From Pectobacterium parmentieri (GTDB taxonomy: Bacteria; Pseudomonadota; Gammaproteobacteria; Enterobacterales; Enterobacteriaceae), in NCBI RefSeq assembly GCF_001742145.1, contig NZ_CP015749.1, forward strand, positions 186,001 through 250,000: a DNA stretch of 64,000 nucleotides, given 5' to 3'. The notes below the pieces were generated by a model, which saw only the letters and a program-made list of their open reading frames with translations, ran no database searches and was not told the DNA's origin. The position numbers and the translations under genes are program-made. This document shows, piece after piece, positions 34,941 to 43,733 of this stretch; the stretch's first letter is position 1; each line of letters begins with the position of its first letter.

Positions 34941-36086
34941 ATGACTATGACCGTATTCAGTGTAAAACATAGCCCGCTTTTACGTCAGCCGGAACGCTTC
35001 ATCTCTCGTGAGGATCTGAAGGCGCTGATTTGCCGTATCACCGACAATTTGGTGAATATTGAGGATAAAACCGGTGAGTTTTTGTTACGGCTGGACGATG
35101 GTCGGGTGATTGATACCAAAGGCTGGGCGGGGTGGGAATGGACGCACGGCATCGGGCTGTACGGAATCTATCAGTATTACCAGCAGACGGGTGACGAGCA
35201 GATGCGCGCCATCATTGATGACTGGTTTACCGAGCGTCTGGCGGAAGGTACACCGACGAAGAACGTGAACACCGTATGCCCGTTCCTGACGCTGGCTTAT
35301 CGCTATGAGGAAACGGGCGATGCCCGCTGGCTGCCGTATCTGGAGCGCTGGGCGGAGTGGGTGATGTATGAAATGCCGCGCACGGACAAGCAGGGTTTGC
35401 AGCACATTGTTTATAACAACGAAAACCACCAGCAGTTGTGGGATGACACGCTGATGATGAGCGTGCTGCCGCTGGCGAAAATCGGCAAGCTGTTAAATCG
35501 GCCGGAGTTTGTAGAAGAAGCGACATATCAGTTCATGCTGCATGTGCAATACCTGATGGATCGTGAAAGCGGCCTGTGGTTCCACGGTTGGACGTTTGAA
35601 GGGCAGCACAACTATGCCAAAGCCCGCTGGGCTCGTGGTAATAGCTGGCTGACCATCGTCATTCCTGAATTTATTGAACTGCTGGATCTGCCGGAGCACA
35701 ACGCGACGCGTCGTTTCCTATTGCAGGTGTTGGAAAGCCAGATTGAAGCATTGGCAAAATATCAGGACGACAGCGGCCTGTGGCACACGCTGATCGACGA
35801 TCCAAACTCGTACCTTGAAAGCTCGGCAACTGCCGGTTTTGCCTACGGTATTTTGAAAGCGGTGCGCAAGCGCTATGTTGATCCAAGCTACGCTGAGGTT
35901 GCGGAGAAAGCGATTCGCGGTGTGATTAATCACGTCAACAAGGACGGTGAACTGACGCAGGTGTCATTCGGCACCGCGATGGGCAGCGATCTGGATTTCT
36001 ACCGCAATATCGCGTTGACCTCGATGCCTTACGGTCAGGCGATGGCGATCCTGTGTCTGGCAGAATACCTGCGGGTCTATTTGTAA
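34941..36086 (+). CDS. rhiN: Unsaturated rhamnogalacturonyl hydrolase (GH105)
   Basis: Cytoplasmic glycoside hydrolase that removes the unsaturated galacturonyl residue left by rhamnogalacturonan lyase. 381 aa, an (alpha/alpha)6-barrel family. Visible blocks: WAGWEWTHGIGLYGIYQYY, NENHQQLWDDTLMMSVLPLA (the WDDT Asp is catalytic in GH105), FHGWTFEGQHNYAKARWARGNSW and SSATAGFAYGILKAV. No signal peptide, as expected when substrate is imported by RhiT. Two in-frame ATGs (34941 and 34947) compete; the first is given. A strong terminator follows. Confidence 0.9.
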   Translation: MTMTVFSVKHSPLLRQPERFISREDLKALICRITDNLVNIEDKTGEFLLRLDDGRVIDTKGWAGWEWTHGIGLYGIYQYYQQTGDEQMRAIIDDWFTERLAEGTPTKNVNTVCPFLTLAYRYEETGDARWLPYLERWAEWVMYEMPRTDKQGLQHIVYNNENHQQLWDDTLMMSVLPLAKIGKLLNRPEFVEEATYQFMLHVQYLMDRESGLWFHGWTFEGQHNYAKARWARGNSWLTIVIPEFIELLDLPEHNATRRFLLQVLESQIEALAKYQDDSGLWHTLIDDPNSYLESSATAGFAYGILKAVRKRYVDPSYAEVAEKAIRGVINHVNKDGELTQVSFGTAMGSDLDFYRNIALTSMPYGQAMAILCLAEYLRVYL

Positions 36087-36094
36087 CGGTTATC

Positions 36095-36128
36095 GCCCCT
36101 GCGATTTACCTTGCAGGGGCAATTTTCT
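36095..36128 (+). terminator. Rho-independent terminator of rhiN
   Basis: GCCCCTGC and GCAGGGGC, perfect 8-bp stem with a 10-base loop, then AATTTTCTT. It separates rhiN from the convergent T6SS cassette. Confidence 0.85.
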
Positions 36129-36153
36129 TGAGCAAATCGATTACATAAAAGCC

Positions 36154-36423
36154 TTATGCCAAGACGACTAATGTGCAACCATCTGGGCACCCGCAAGCAA
36201 CCTTGTGTCCTTCAAGTGCGATGGCGACGCCTGCAATATTAGCAAGTGTACTTCCTTCGCTAATCGTTCCGGTTACCTTACAAGCTGGGCAAAACACGGG
36301 ATCTCCTTTACGTGCTATTGACTGAGTTTGATTGGCCAAAGAGGAACCACTGAGCACTTTACCGCCCGTTGTGGTGGTGTCGCCCACCAAAATCATTTTC
36401 TTTCCCTGTATCACCGTTCTCAT
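36154..36423 (-). CDS. PAAR-domain T6SS spike-tip protein
   Basis: An 89-aa protein that would cap the VgrG trimer of a type VI secretion spike. Family features: MILVGDTTTTGGKVLSGS at the N terminus, then GDPVFCPACK ... EGSTLANIAGVAIALEGHKVACGCPDGC, with cysteines and a histidine placed as for the tip metal site. It has no fused toxin. The chosen ATG overlaps the stop of the DUF3396 gene (ATGA), showing translational coupling; a much longer frame reading upstream is only overlap with that gene. Last gene of the vgrG cassette. Confidence 0.88.
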   Translation of the reverse strand: MRTVIQGKKMILVGDTTTTGGKVLSGSSLANQTQSIARKGDPVFCPACKVTGTISEGSTLANIAGVAIALEGHKVACGCPDGCTLVVLA

Positions 36424-37577
36424 GACGGTGAACCCACTGCATCGCCGAGCGTCTCGGCTTGATGGTCTAAATGCCACAGGGTGTCTTCGGTAGCAGAAAG
36501 GGCGGGGGCGAGCTCGCCCTGTGCGATAAAGCGCATCGTGCTGGGCTGTGACGGGGTAGTCCAGTAACCGCTGACCCGCGCTGGGGTGCCGGACGTGAGC
36601 GGGGTAATGGACAACGGCCCTTGGTCGTACCGGGCGTACCATTCGCGGGTGGATTGCTCATCGAACTGGTTGACGCCGTAAAAATGCAGGGAATGCCCGG
36701 CTTTGGGCTGGACGCGTATCGGGCGGAGCAACTGGTTGACGGCGAGGTACTGGGGCGATAAGCCTGCGGTCAGCGGGGTTAAATCCGGGTAGCGCCCGGC
36801 GCGCAGCAGCAACCCGCCGGGATAGGGCTCAACGCTGATATCCGGGGTTTGGGAAAGGACGCGCCGTACCCAGTCTTCCCCGCCTAGTCGAGTGATATAG
36901 CGGGAGCTTAATACGGTGATCCAGTTCACGCCGCGGGTGCTATTGGTGTAATGAATAGAGGCAGCAAAGACGTTGGCATTGACCTGGAGCGGAGGATAGC
37001 GTCTGGCCAGTTCGTATTCAACAGGACAGTAGTCATCGTAATCTTGCGGCAAATTTAGGCAGTGACCGCAGTCCCCGCTGTCGGGCTCCAGTTGCTGGCA
37101 CAGGTAGGTCAGCCAGTCGGTAAAACGCGCCATGCCCTGCGCGTCTTTCAGGTAAAACCAGGGCAGAACCAGACTGAGATAAGAGTTTTTTTTATCGCCG
37201 CCTGCTTCGCGGGAATCCAGGTAGCGCATAATAACGTTGGGCGCCTCGCTCATGTTTTTGGCATCGCTGACATACCAGCCACTGTAGTCGTAGACGCCCT
37301 TATTCAGGATACTGGCTTCCACCCTGGCAATATTCTCCGGGGTGTATTTTTTCATGCCGCTGAACTCGTGAGCATGGAAGCGTAAGTGGGTGCCGAACTC
37401 GTCACGAAAGCGCTGGAAACAGGCGAGTATTTTCTGGCGTTTTTCCAGGGTGTAGCCCTGTTTAAAAAACAGGGTAATGGACAGCCCCAGACGGGTGACG
37501 ACCACGTCGTTGTTGTCGGTGAAGGTAAACTCGGGGGCATGCTGCTCCAGTTGGGCGATATAATCAAGGTGTTGCAT
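36420..37577 (-). CDS. DUF3396 family T6SS immunity protein (TsiV-like)
   Basis: A 385-aa protein with no signal peptide or membrane segment. It fits the DUF3396 family, also called the type VI immunity family for VRR-NUC toxins: FTDNNDVVVTRLGLSITLFF near the start, YLSLVLPWFYLKD and a C-terminal half with LTAGLSPQYLAVNQLLRPIRV. It stands directly after the VRR-NUC gene (18-base gap) and overlaps the PAAR gene by four bases, so it would be made with the toxin and neutralise it in the cytoplasm. Immunity is inferred from family and position. Confidence 0.8.
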   Translation of the reverse strand: MQHLDYIAQLEQHAPEFTFTDNNDVVVTRLGLSITLFFKQGYTLEKRQKILACFQRFRDEFGTHLRFHAHEFSGMKKYTPENIARVEASILNKGVYDYSGWYVSDAKNMSEAPNVIMRYLDSREAGGDKKNSYLSLVLPWFYLKDAQGMARFTDWLTYLCQQLEPDSGDCGHCLNLPQDYDDYCPVEYELARRYPPLQVNANVFAASIHYTNSTRGVNWITVLSSRYITRLGGEDWVRRVLSQTPDISVEPYPGGLLLRAGRYPDLTPLTAGLSPQYLAVNQLLRPIRVQPKAGHSLHFYGVNQFDEQSTREWYARYDQGPLSITPLTSGTPARVSGYWTTPSQPSTMRFIAQGELAPALSATEDTLWHLDHQAETLGDAVGSPS

Positions 37578-37595
37578 TATTGTGGCTCCGGTTGA

Positions 37596-38945
37596 TTAAT
37601 TGGCAATGGCCAGCGTGCCGCCGCCTACGGCGGCCAGGGCACCGAGCAGGGCGGCCAGAGCAGGGCCGCCAGCGGTGATTGCTGCCGCGATGGCGGCCAC
37701 CGCGAGCACCAGTGCGCCTGCTATGGCAGATGTCACGATATGGGTCACGACCTTCTCGGCGACTTTAATGGCCAGTTGTACCGTGCCGTCGCCGATATCG
37801 TGCAGTATCTGTACCCAGTCGATTTGTTGGAGGTAATCCAGGGTGATATCCATCCCGGCCTGTACCGTTTTCCATAACGCCTGAAGTTGGGTAAACGTCC
37901 AGGTGATGATTTCGCTGGTCTTGTCACTGAACCAGGAGAGGGTGTAGCGGGCCTGCCGGGTAACGGGGTCAATCACTTCCTGACACAGCCAGTCGCCTTT
38001 TTCACTCACCCAGGCGCCAAAGGGGCGAAAGGCCTCGCGGGTGCTGTCCCGGACGAACTCCCACCCTTGTTCAGCCAGGCTGGACACCTCATCGCCGAAG
38101 CGCACCCAGTCCTCGACCGAGGGCTGGTACGTCCAGGGTGTGGTGCTTAACAGCGGCAGATTATGGGGGAGGGGCTGGGGCAGGGTGCCCGGTGCGCCCT
38201 CGGGAGGCGGCACCGGGATAGGCACGGGTTGAAGGGTATCCTGTTCAGCGGTGATGGGCGGCAGTAATGCATAGCGAGCCGCGGTCGCTCGGGTGGCGGC
38301 GTTGTATTGTTCATCATAGGCTTTTTGTTTCTCAGTACGGTTATCATCAATGCGCATTACGCCAAATCGCTCGTCCGTTGCGATCAACGCGTAATCTCTA
38401 CGCTGCGCTTCCGACAGGGTGTCATCAATAAATTTGATTTCGATCAGCATCTTGAGGTTGTCGCGGTAGGTCTTGCCATCAAAATAGGTGGCAGCGAGCC
38501 CGGGCCAGCGGCAGGTCGGGTCATTGACCAGAATAATATCCGGGCGGCGCATCCCTTCTACGTTGTGTTTTACCCAGTTTTCAGGTGACGGCCTGGCAAA
38601 GGGATTGCTGGAGTGTGGCAGATTATCGCCGTAGGCCTTTTTCGAGGCTTCACTGGTGGCCTGCATGGGTAAAGGCACCGGGTCGGCGATGGCAAAGACC
38701 ACTTCGGCCTTGTAGGCCCATAGATAGTGTGCCTTGTACTCTTCAATGCGGATCAGGCTGCTCATCACCAACTGCTTTAAAGAGTGTACCTGGCCGGTTT
38801 TGGTGGTGATACGCTGTGGCATGCGTATGGCCAATTCGGCTTTTTGCGCCAGATAGCACGGGTCCGCATCGGCGGGGAACTTCCCCCGCTCCATGGTGCA
38901 GGTAATGGAGGTGACGGCGGGACAAAGGCTGCCGGGGTTACTCAT
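37596..38945 (-). CDS. VRR-NUC domain nuclease, putative T6SS antibacterial effector (TseV-like)
   Basis: A 449-aa protein. Residues about 30-200 form a VRR-NUC/PD-(D/E)xK nuclease: RRPDIILVND (Asp 136) and LIEIKF (Glu 169, Lys 171) followed by QRRDYALIAT. Then a proline-rich linker (about 229-265), a helical region rich in Trp and Asp, and a hydrophobic Ala/Gly-rich tail (about 402-447) that could insert in membrane or act as a chaperone-binding or translocation segment. No PAAR domain is fused. It overlaps the vgrG end by eight bases and precedes the immunity gene, so it is most likely a cargo effector loaded on this VgrG. Target is probably recipient DNA. Confidence 0.82.
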   Translation of the reverse strand: MSNPGSLCPAVTSITCTMERGKFPADADPCYLAQKAELAIRMPQRITTKTGQVHSLKQLVMSSLIRIEEYKAHYLWAYKAEVVFAIADPVPLPMQATSEASKKAYGDNLPHSSNPFARPSPENWVKHNVEGMRRPDIILVNDPTCRWPGLAATYFDGKTYRDNLKMLIEIKFIDDTLSEAQRRDYALIATDERFGVMRIDDNRTEKQKAYDEQYNAATRATAARYALLPPITAEQDTLQPVPIPVPPPEGAPGTLPQPLPHNLPLLSTTPWTYQPSVEDWVRFGDEVSSLAEQGWEFVRDSTREAFRPFGAWVSEKGDWLCQEVIDPVTRQARYTLSWFSDKTSEIITWTFTQLQALWKTVQAGMDITLDYLQQIDWVQILHDIGDGTVQLAIKVAEKVVTHIVTSAIAGALVLAVAAIAAAITAGGPALAALLGALAAVGGGTLAIAN

Positions 38946-41115
38946 GGTGTGACTCCTTGAATTCCATTACACGCTCGACCTGTGCGTTGTTACTGGCCTG
39001 GTAATAGCGCGTTTTAACCGGTTTTTGGGTTTCCGGGATATCGAGTTGCAGGTTGTCTTCTTTTTCCGTTCGCACCATCAGGGTTCTGCCCTGCGCGTCG
39101 GTTTTACCAGAAACGATCTGACCATTGGCCCCTTTGATGGTGTAAGGCGCACTGATCAAGGGGGTTCCGGTATGTTCGTTGAATAACGTATAACGCGCTG
39201 AATAGGTGAATAGTGGGCTCGGTGGCATACCACCCGCAGAATGTTCCGCCAGAGTGATACTTACTCCTTCGATGCGGATATTGCCGATGGGATCAATGAC
39301 AATCCTCCCTCCAGCATTACCAATCAAAATTTGGCCGCTGTCGGAATGGATAGAGATGTGCTTGCCAACCTTCAGGGAATCATTGTCCGTCACCTCAAGA
39401 AAACGGCTCTTCTTGACGACCGTGCTGTGCTGCCCTTCAATCGTGATGCTTTGATCTTTCGTTACGCTGAGCGTTTGGTATCCGCCTACGGATTCGTCAT
39501 CGTCCACTTTAATCACTGAGGTTCGGTTGTTATCGACCGTCAGTTGCATATCCCGGTTGATCGTTGTCGTTTGATCCCGTAGCACGTCAGTGTTCATGTC
39601 CTGTTGGGCATGAATATAGATTTCCTCCCTGTCTCGTTCGTCCTCAAATCGCAGTTCATTGAACCCGTCACCTTTATGCGTTTGTGAACGAAGCGTCATC
39701 TGGGTTTTCGTGCCTGGCAGGTTACCTGGGGGCAGATTGCTGACGTGGTAGGTGCGCCCAATAATGACGGGCTGATCGGGGTCGCCGTTAAGAAACTCAA
39801 CAATCACCTCATGGCCGATGCGCGGAATAGCTGACATACCCCAGCCTTGTCCCGCCCATGGGTGAGAAACTCGTACCCAGCAGGAGCTGCTGTCGTCTGT
39901 CTTGTCGGATAAATCCCAGAGAAAACGGACTCTGACGCGACCGTATTCATCACAAAAAATTTCTTCGGTGTCTGGGCCTGTGACAATCGCAATCTGTGCC
40001 CCATCGATACGAGGTTTGGGCAGTGAAAGTGGACGCCAGGTTTGATCCTGTGGGATAAAGGCGAATTGCCCCATCAGCGTCGTTCCCTCTTCCCCGGCTT
40101 CGGTTTCCAGCGCTTGGGGTTGCCTTCCTATGTAGGTGGAGTGTGTGATTTGCCAGCGCGTGTTATGCGTTTCCAGTGGATGGTCTTCCAGAGTAAAACG
40201 GATCCCCGGTTGAAGTGCCGGGCAATTGGTTGCGCCTTCCCCTTGATGAGCGCTGTTGCGGAGGGCCTGAATACGCCACCGTGCAAAATGTTCTCCGGTG
40301 GGCCCGGTGCCTTTATAGCGCCCGGGGTAGTCATAGTGAAGGTAGCGGCCTGATTGGTGTTCGGTATCTCGGGCATACTCACGAGATTCTGCCGGCCAGC
40401 GAGGCTTTTTAAAGGTGTAATCTTTCAGCAATACATCGGAAGGGCGTAGGCTTTCCCGGCGACGGAATGTGGTCACACCCCATTCATCTGAACGGATTGG
40501 TTTTTCAGGGCGGTAGGGCAGCGTCGGTCCTGCATTCAGTGCTGCACAGTCATCGGCAAAAACGAGCGTATGCTTGCCATGTTGATGCTCGAAAAAATAG
40601 AACATCCCTTCTTCTGCCGCCAGACGATTGATAAAGTCGGCATCGCTTTCCTGGTATTGCACACAGAATTCACGCACTGCTCGGGGGTAACGTAGAGCAA
40701 AAGCATAGTCACTGATGAGATGTTTCTTGAGCAATGTCTCCAGTATTTCTTGAACACTTTGCTGCTGGAAAATACGTGAATGTCTGACCAGTCCGGCTCG
40801 CCAGAGTGCGGGGTGTATGGTGATGCGGTAGCGGGTTTGGTGTAAGCCGGCATCGCCTTGTTCCATCTCACTGACGATACCATTGACAGTGCGTAGCACC
40901 TCGGTATCTTGCCTGATGGTCAGTGTGGCGGTGCTATCCAGCACCGTGCCAAACGCTACGCTGGAATGAGTGCTCACTGCCTCAAGATTAAGCACGAAAG
41001 GCAGGGAAAACTGCTCACTCAGCGTGAATCCCACAACGATAAAGGTTTCAGGCGGCAAATTTCCTACATTTAACGTAAATCTAAGGCCTTCCGATGGCCT
41101 CTTTGCATTCAACAT
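38938..41115 (-). CDS. vgrG: T6SS spike protein VgrG (TssI) with C-terminal extension
   Basis: A 725-aa trimeric spike protein. Residues 1 to about 370 match the gp27-like hub (FCVQYQESDADFINRLAAEEGMFYFFEH), then a gp5-like OB fold (WVRVSHPWAGQGWG, IPRIGHEVIVEFLNGDPDQPVI), then the beta-prism repeats (RTSVIKVDDDESVGGYQTLSV). The last 100 residues or so form a separate domain with PLFTYSARYTLFNEHTGTPL and GKTDAQGRT, resembling the transthyretin-like adaptor domains that dock effectors on some VgrGs. First gene of a four-gene cassette; SD AAGGAA before ATG. No structural T6SS genes (tss) lie in the window, so it is an orphan vgrG island. Confidence 0.93.
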   Translation of the reverse strand: MLNAKRPSEGLRFTLNVGNLPPETFIVVGFTLSEQFSLPFVLNLEAVSTHSSVAFGTVLDSTATLTIRQDTEVLRTVNGIVSEMEQGDAGLHQTRYRITIHPALWRAGLVRHSRIFQQQSVQEILETLLKKHLISDYAFALRYPRAVREFCVQYQESDADFINRLAAEEGMFYFFEHQHGKHTLVFADDCAALNAGPTLPYRPEKPIRSDEWGVTTFRRRESLRPSDVLLKDYTFKKPRWPAESREYARDTEHQSGRYLHYDYPGRYKGTGPTGEHFARWRIQALRNSAHQGEGATNCPALQPGIRFTLEDHPLETHNTRWQITHSTYIGRQPQALETEAGEEGTTLMGQFAFIPQDQTWRPLSLPKPRIDGAQIAIVTGPDTEEIFCDEYGRVRVRFLWDLSDKTDDSSSCWVRVSHPWAGQGWGMSAIPRIGHEVIVEFLNGDPDQPVIIGRTYHVSNLPPGNLPGTKTQMTLRSQTHKGDGFNELRFEDERDREEIYIHAQQDMNTDVLRDQTTTINRDMQLTVDNNRTSVIKVDDDESVGGYQTLSVTKDQSITIEGQHSTVVKKSRFLEVTDNDSLKVGKHISIHSDSGQILIGNAGGRIVIDPIGNIRIEGVSITLAEHSAGGMPPSPLFTYSARYTLFNEHTGTPLISAPYTIKGANGQIVSGKTDAQGRTLMVRTEKEDNLQLDIPETQKPVKTRYYQASNNAQVERVMEFKESHHE

Positions 41116-41663
41116 ATATTTTCCTTAATTTAAAACGAAACAGTGTTAACGGTTCGCTTTAGCTGAATGTTTTATTTGTATTGTTATATTATTATTGGGG
41201 GAATACAGGGTAATAGGGATAAGGAATGAGTTCAATGTCCATTAAATACGCCATTGTGAAATGGTTTATTTATGAATTTTGTAATTTTGAGTAAGTCGAT
41301 ATTTTATTCTGATTTAGTTTTTTTGTGTGGTTTTTTATCTGTTATTGTTTGTTATTTTTGGTTTTTTATTTTATTTTCGATGGTTGTTAATTATTTAATT
41401 TAACGTGCTTATTAGTAAGAATAAAAAATAATAACGCTATTTATTTCATTAATTAATAATTAATTCATTATGTATTTGACGTTTTTCGATAGTGGTTTTT
41501 TTATAAACGTGTCTCTTTTAGTTCCAATGCAGATTAATAAAATCTCCGATGAGAATGTCGGAGATTTGTATAAGGAACAGTCTGAAAACGGGATAATCTA
41601 TTGCCACGGGAAAGAGACATCGACGCACTGTTTATTTCCCCTGTTTGGCTTTCATTCTTCCCT
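41116..41663. other. AT-rich region upstream of vgrG
   Basis: About 550 bases, very AT-rich (long runs such as TTTTTTTGTG and AATTAATTAATAATTAATTC), lying between vgrG and the hydrolase gene, both on the minus strand. It holds the terminator hairpin of the hydrolase gene (41530-41566) and presumably the vgrG promoter. A 65-codon plus-strand frame at 41470-41667 is not convincing. AT richness of this kind attracts H-NS silencing in enterobacteria, an inference only. Confidence 0.6.
41530..41566 (-). terminator. Rho-independent terminator of the metallo-hydrolase gene
   Basis: On the minus strand AATCTCCGA and TCGGAGATT form a perfect 9-bp stem with an 8-base loop, followed by TTATTAAT. Confidence 0.7.
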
Positions 41664-42647
41664 TTAGTTTTTTAACCCAGCCACGCTGTAATTCGCCGGA
41701 AGCCAGCGGTAACCGTTGGTAGTACCGTTGCGCTCCAGACGCGTACCCACGTGGCCAATGCCGGGGAAGGGCAGGTGAGCGCCAGCAACCCAGTAAGCCT
41801 GACTGGCGGCGTCGGCCAGCGCTTTATTACGGGATTCTGTCGCTTGATCCATATTCGAGTCAAAGCTGATGGTGGTGGCGGGTAAGCTCATCTGTACTGC
41901 TTCCGCATGAACAATGTCTCCCCATACCAGCAACTTTTTCCCCTCGCTCTCAACCATAAACGAGGTGTGCCCTGGCGTATGCCCTGGACTTGGAATTGCG
42001 GTGATACCGGGCAGTAGTGCTGCCTGCTGGGCCGGGAAGGTCTTCAATTTGTTCTCTTTCTTAATGGTATCAAAGGTGTTTTGCACGCGTTGGAACGCTG
42101 CTTTTCTGCTTTCTGGCGCATTCTTCAGGTTTTCCGGGCTAAACCAGAAATCGGTTTCTGGCTGACTGACATACACGGTAGCGTTCGGGTAGTTCAGCTT
42201 ATTGTCCTGTACCAAACCGCCAAAATGGTCACCGTGCAGGTGGGTCATCAACACGGTATCGACCTGCTCAGGTTTGTAACCTGCCGCAATCAGATTCGGC
42301 AGCACTTTTCCTACCGTAGGATTACTCTGCTTGCCGTTGCCAGTATCGATCAGAATCAGGTGTTTCCCGGTATTGACCAAATAGGCGTTGATCGACGTTT
42401 CCACCTGCGGCGTCAGCGATTTTTCCGCTAACAGTTCGGTAATTTTTTCCGGTGGAGTGCGCTGCAACAGTTTATCCATGGACATGGTGTTGGTGCCGTC
42501 AGACAGGGCGGTGATTTCAAACTGGCCTAGCATGATGCGGTAATAGCCCGGCTGAGTTTTAACCTGAGCGATATCCTGTGCCTGCGTAAATACAGGTACA
42601 AATGAACACGACGCGAGTAATAAGGCTAATAGTTTCAATAACTTCAT
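41664..42647 (-). CDS. Exported MBL-fold metallo-hydrolase
   Basis: A 327-aa enzyme with the metallo-beta-lactamase fold: MTHLHGDHFGGL (zinc ligands), PSPGHTPGHTSFM, VWGDIVHAEAV and a final AGAHLPFPGIGHV. The N terminus is a signal peptide; LLLASC at residues 9-14 fits a lipobox, with Ser after Cys favouring outer-membrane sorting, though a type I site after FTQA is also possible. AAGGA precedes the ATG. The family includes lactonases and organophosphate-type hydrolases, but the substrate cannot be told. Stands alone between the T6SS cassette and a dispersed repeat. Confidence 0.82.
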   Translation of the reverse strand: MKLLKLLALLLASCSFVPVFTQAQDIAQVKTQPGYYRIMLGQFEITALSDGTNTMSMDKLLQRTPPEKITELLAEKSLTPQVETSINAYLVNTGKHLILIDTGNGKQSNPTVGKVLPNLIAAGYKPEQVDTVLMTHLHGDHFGGLVQDNKLNYPNATVYVSQPETDFWFSPENLKNAPESRKAAFQRVQNTFDTIKKENKLKTFPAQQAALLPGITAIPSPGHTPGHTSFMVESEGKKLLVWGDIVHAEAVQMSLPATTISFDSNMDQATESRNKALADAASQAYWVAGAHLPFPGIGHVGTRLERNGTTNGYRWLPANYSVAGLKN

Positions 42648-43020
42648 TTTTTTGTCCTTGTTAATAATGAAACGTCATAAACTCGTCATACTTCAAGTTG
42701 CATGTGCGTTGGCGGCGTTCACTTACCTGAGTAAGCTCATCGGGATGAAATGAGAGACACCCTGTCTCTCACCGAAGGCCAGCCTTTGGCTGGTCAAATT
42801 CATTCCCGACGAATTTGTCCTTCCCTTGCCGCCTTCCTGAAACTTGGATTATTTAGAGTCTGAAAGCAGGTGAAATCGTAACAACAGATTGATTATTGAC
42901 GCACTCGTTGAATTACTCAACTGTCCTCGGTTTGGCGTGTTGCCGCCGTATCGCCGCCGCCCTGCAATGCGAAGAATTTAGGGTATAATGCGTTTTTAAG
43001 TCAGTGAGACAGTGAAAAAC
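42648..43020. other. Divergent intergenic region before queE
   Basis: About 370 bases, mostly occupied by dispersed element copy C (42684-42860). A TATAAT at 42984-42989 (in GGGTATAATGCG) is a good -10 candidate for queE. No gene seen. Confidence 0.6.
42684..42860 (+). repeat. Dispersed intergenic element, copy C
   Basis: Opens CGTCATACTTCAAGTTGCAT and closes CTTGGATTATTTAGAGTC, the same ends as copy A, with a 177-bp body. The body includes hairpins such as GAGAGACA...TGTCTCTC and GCCAGCCTTTGGCTGG. Its right part reads CCTTGCCGCCTTCCTGAAACTT, which matches the left part of inverted copy B. Confidence 0.75.
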
Positions 43021-43692
43021 ATGCAGTACCCGATTAATGAAATGTTCCAGACGTTACAGGGCGAAGGCTATTTTACCGGTGTTCCGGCGGTGTTTGTGCG
43101 GCTGCAAGGTTGCCCGGTAGGCTGTAGCTGGTGCGATACGAAACATACCTGGGACAAACTGGCAGAGCGGGAAACCTCATTGGATCTGGTGCTGGTAAAG
43201 ACGGAAGAAAGTGATGCCTGGGGCGCGGCGAGTGCGGACGATATTCTGGCGCTGATGGTGCAGCAGGGTTACACGGCACGCCATATTGTGATTACTGGCG
43301 GCGAGCCCTGTATCCATGATTTGGCACCGCTGACGCTACAGTTGGAAAAACAGGGATTCAGTTGCCAGATCGAAACCAGCGGCACGCACGACGTGCGGTG
43401 TTCGCCCAAAACCTGGGTGACGGTTTCGCCGAAAGTGAACATGCGTGGCGGCATGAAGGTGCTTGATCAGGCGCTGCAGCGGGCGGATGAGATCAAACAC
43501 CCGGTGGCGCGTGAACGTGACATTGAGGCGCTGGATGCGCTGCTGGCGCGGCTTGATGATGATAAACCGCGCATCGTAGCGCTACAGCCGATCAGTCAGA
43601 AAGAGGATGCGACCAAACTGTGCATCGCGACCTGTATCGCCCGCAACTGGCGGCTTTCCATGCAGACACATAAATACCTGAATATCGCCTGA
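43021..43692 (+). CDS. queE: 7-carboxy-7-deazaguanine synthase
   Basis: Radical-SAM enzyme that turns 6-carboxy-tetrahydropterin into 7-carboxy-7-deazaguanine for queuosine tRNA modification. 223 aa, matching E. coli QueE from MQYPINEMFQTLQGEG onward. The iron-sulfur cluster cysteines are in CPVGCSWC (the family's CxxxCxxC variant), with HIVITGGEPCIHD and the C-terminal NWRLSMQTHKYLNIA. An in-frame GTG at 43012 is possible, but the ATG at 43021 fits homologues. Uses the product of QueD encoded convergently next to it. Confidence 0.95.
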   Translation: MQYPINEMFQTLQGEGYFTGVPAVFVRLQGCPVGCSWCDTKHTWDKLAERETSLDLVLVKTEESDAWGAASADDILALMVQQGYTARHIVITGGEPCIHDLAPLTLQLEKQGFSCQIETSGTHDVRCSPKTWVTVSPKVNMRGGMKVLDQALQRADEIKHPVARERDIEALDALLARLDDDKPRIVALQPISQKEDATKLCIATCIARNWRLSMQTHKYLNIA

Positions 43693-43733
43693 TATCTGTG
43701 GCGCGAGAGAAGGATCTCCGCGCCAGACTGCAG

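Noticed and set aside
36424..36642. N-terminal 73-codon extension of the PAAR gene
   Set aside because: It overlaps the DUF3396 coding sequence in another frame; the ATGA overlap at 36420-36423 gives the real start and a normal PAAR length.
41470..41667. 65-codon plus-strand frame in the AT-rich region upstream of vgrG
   Set aside because: No SD, includes the terminator hairpin of the neighbouring gene and overlaps that gene's end.
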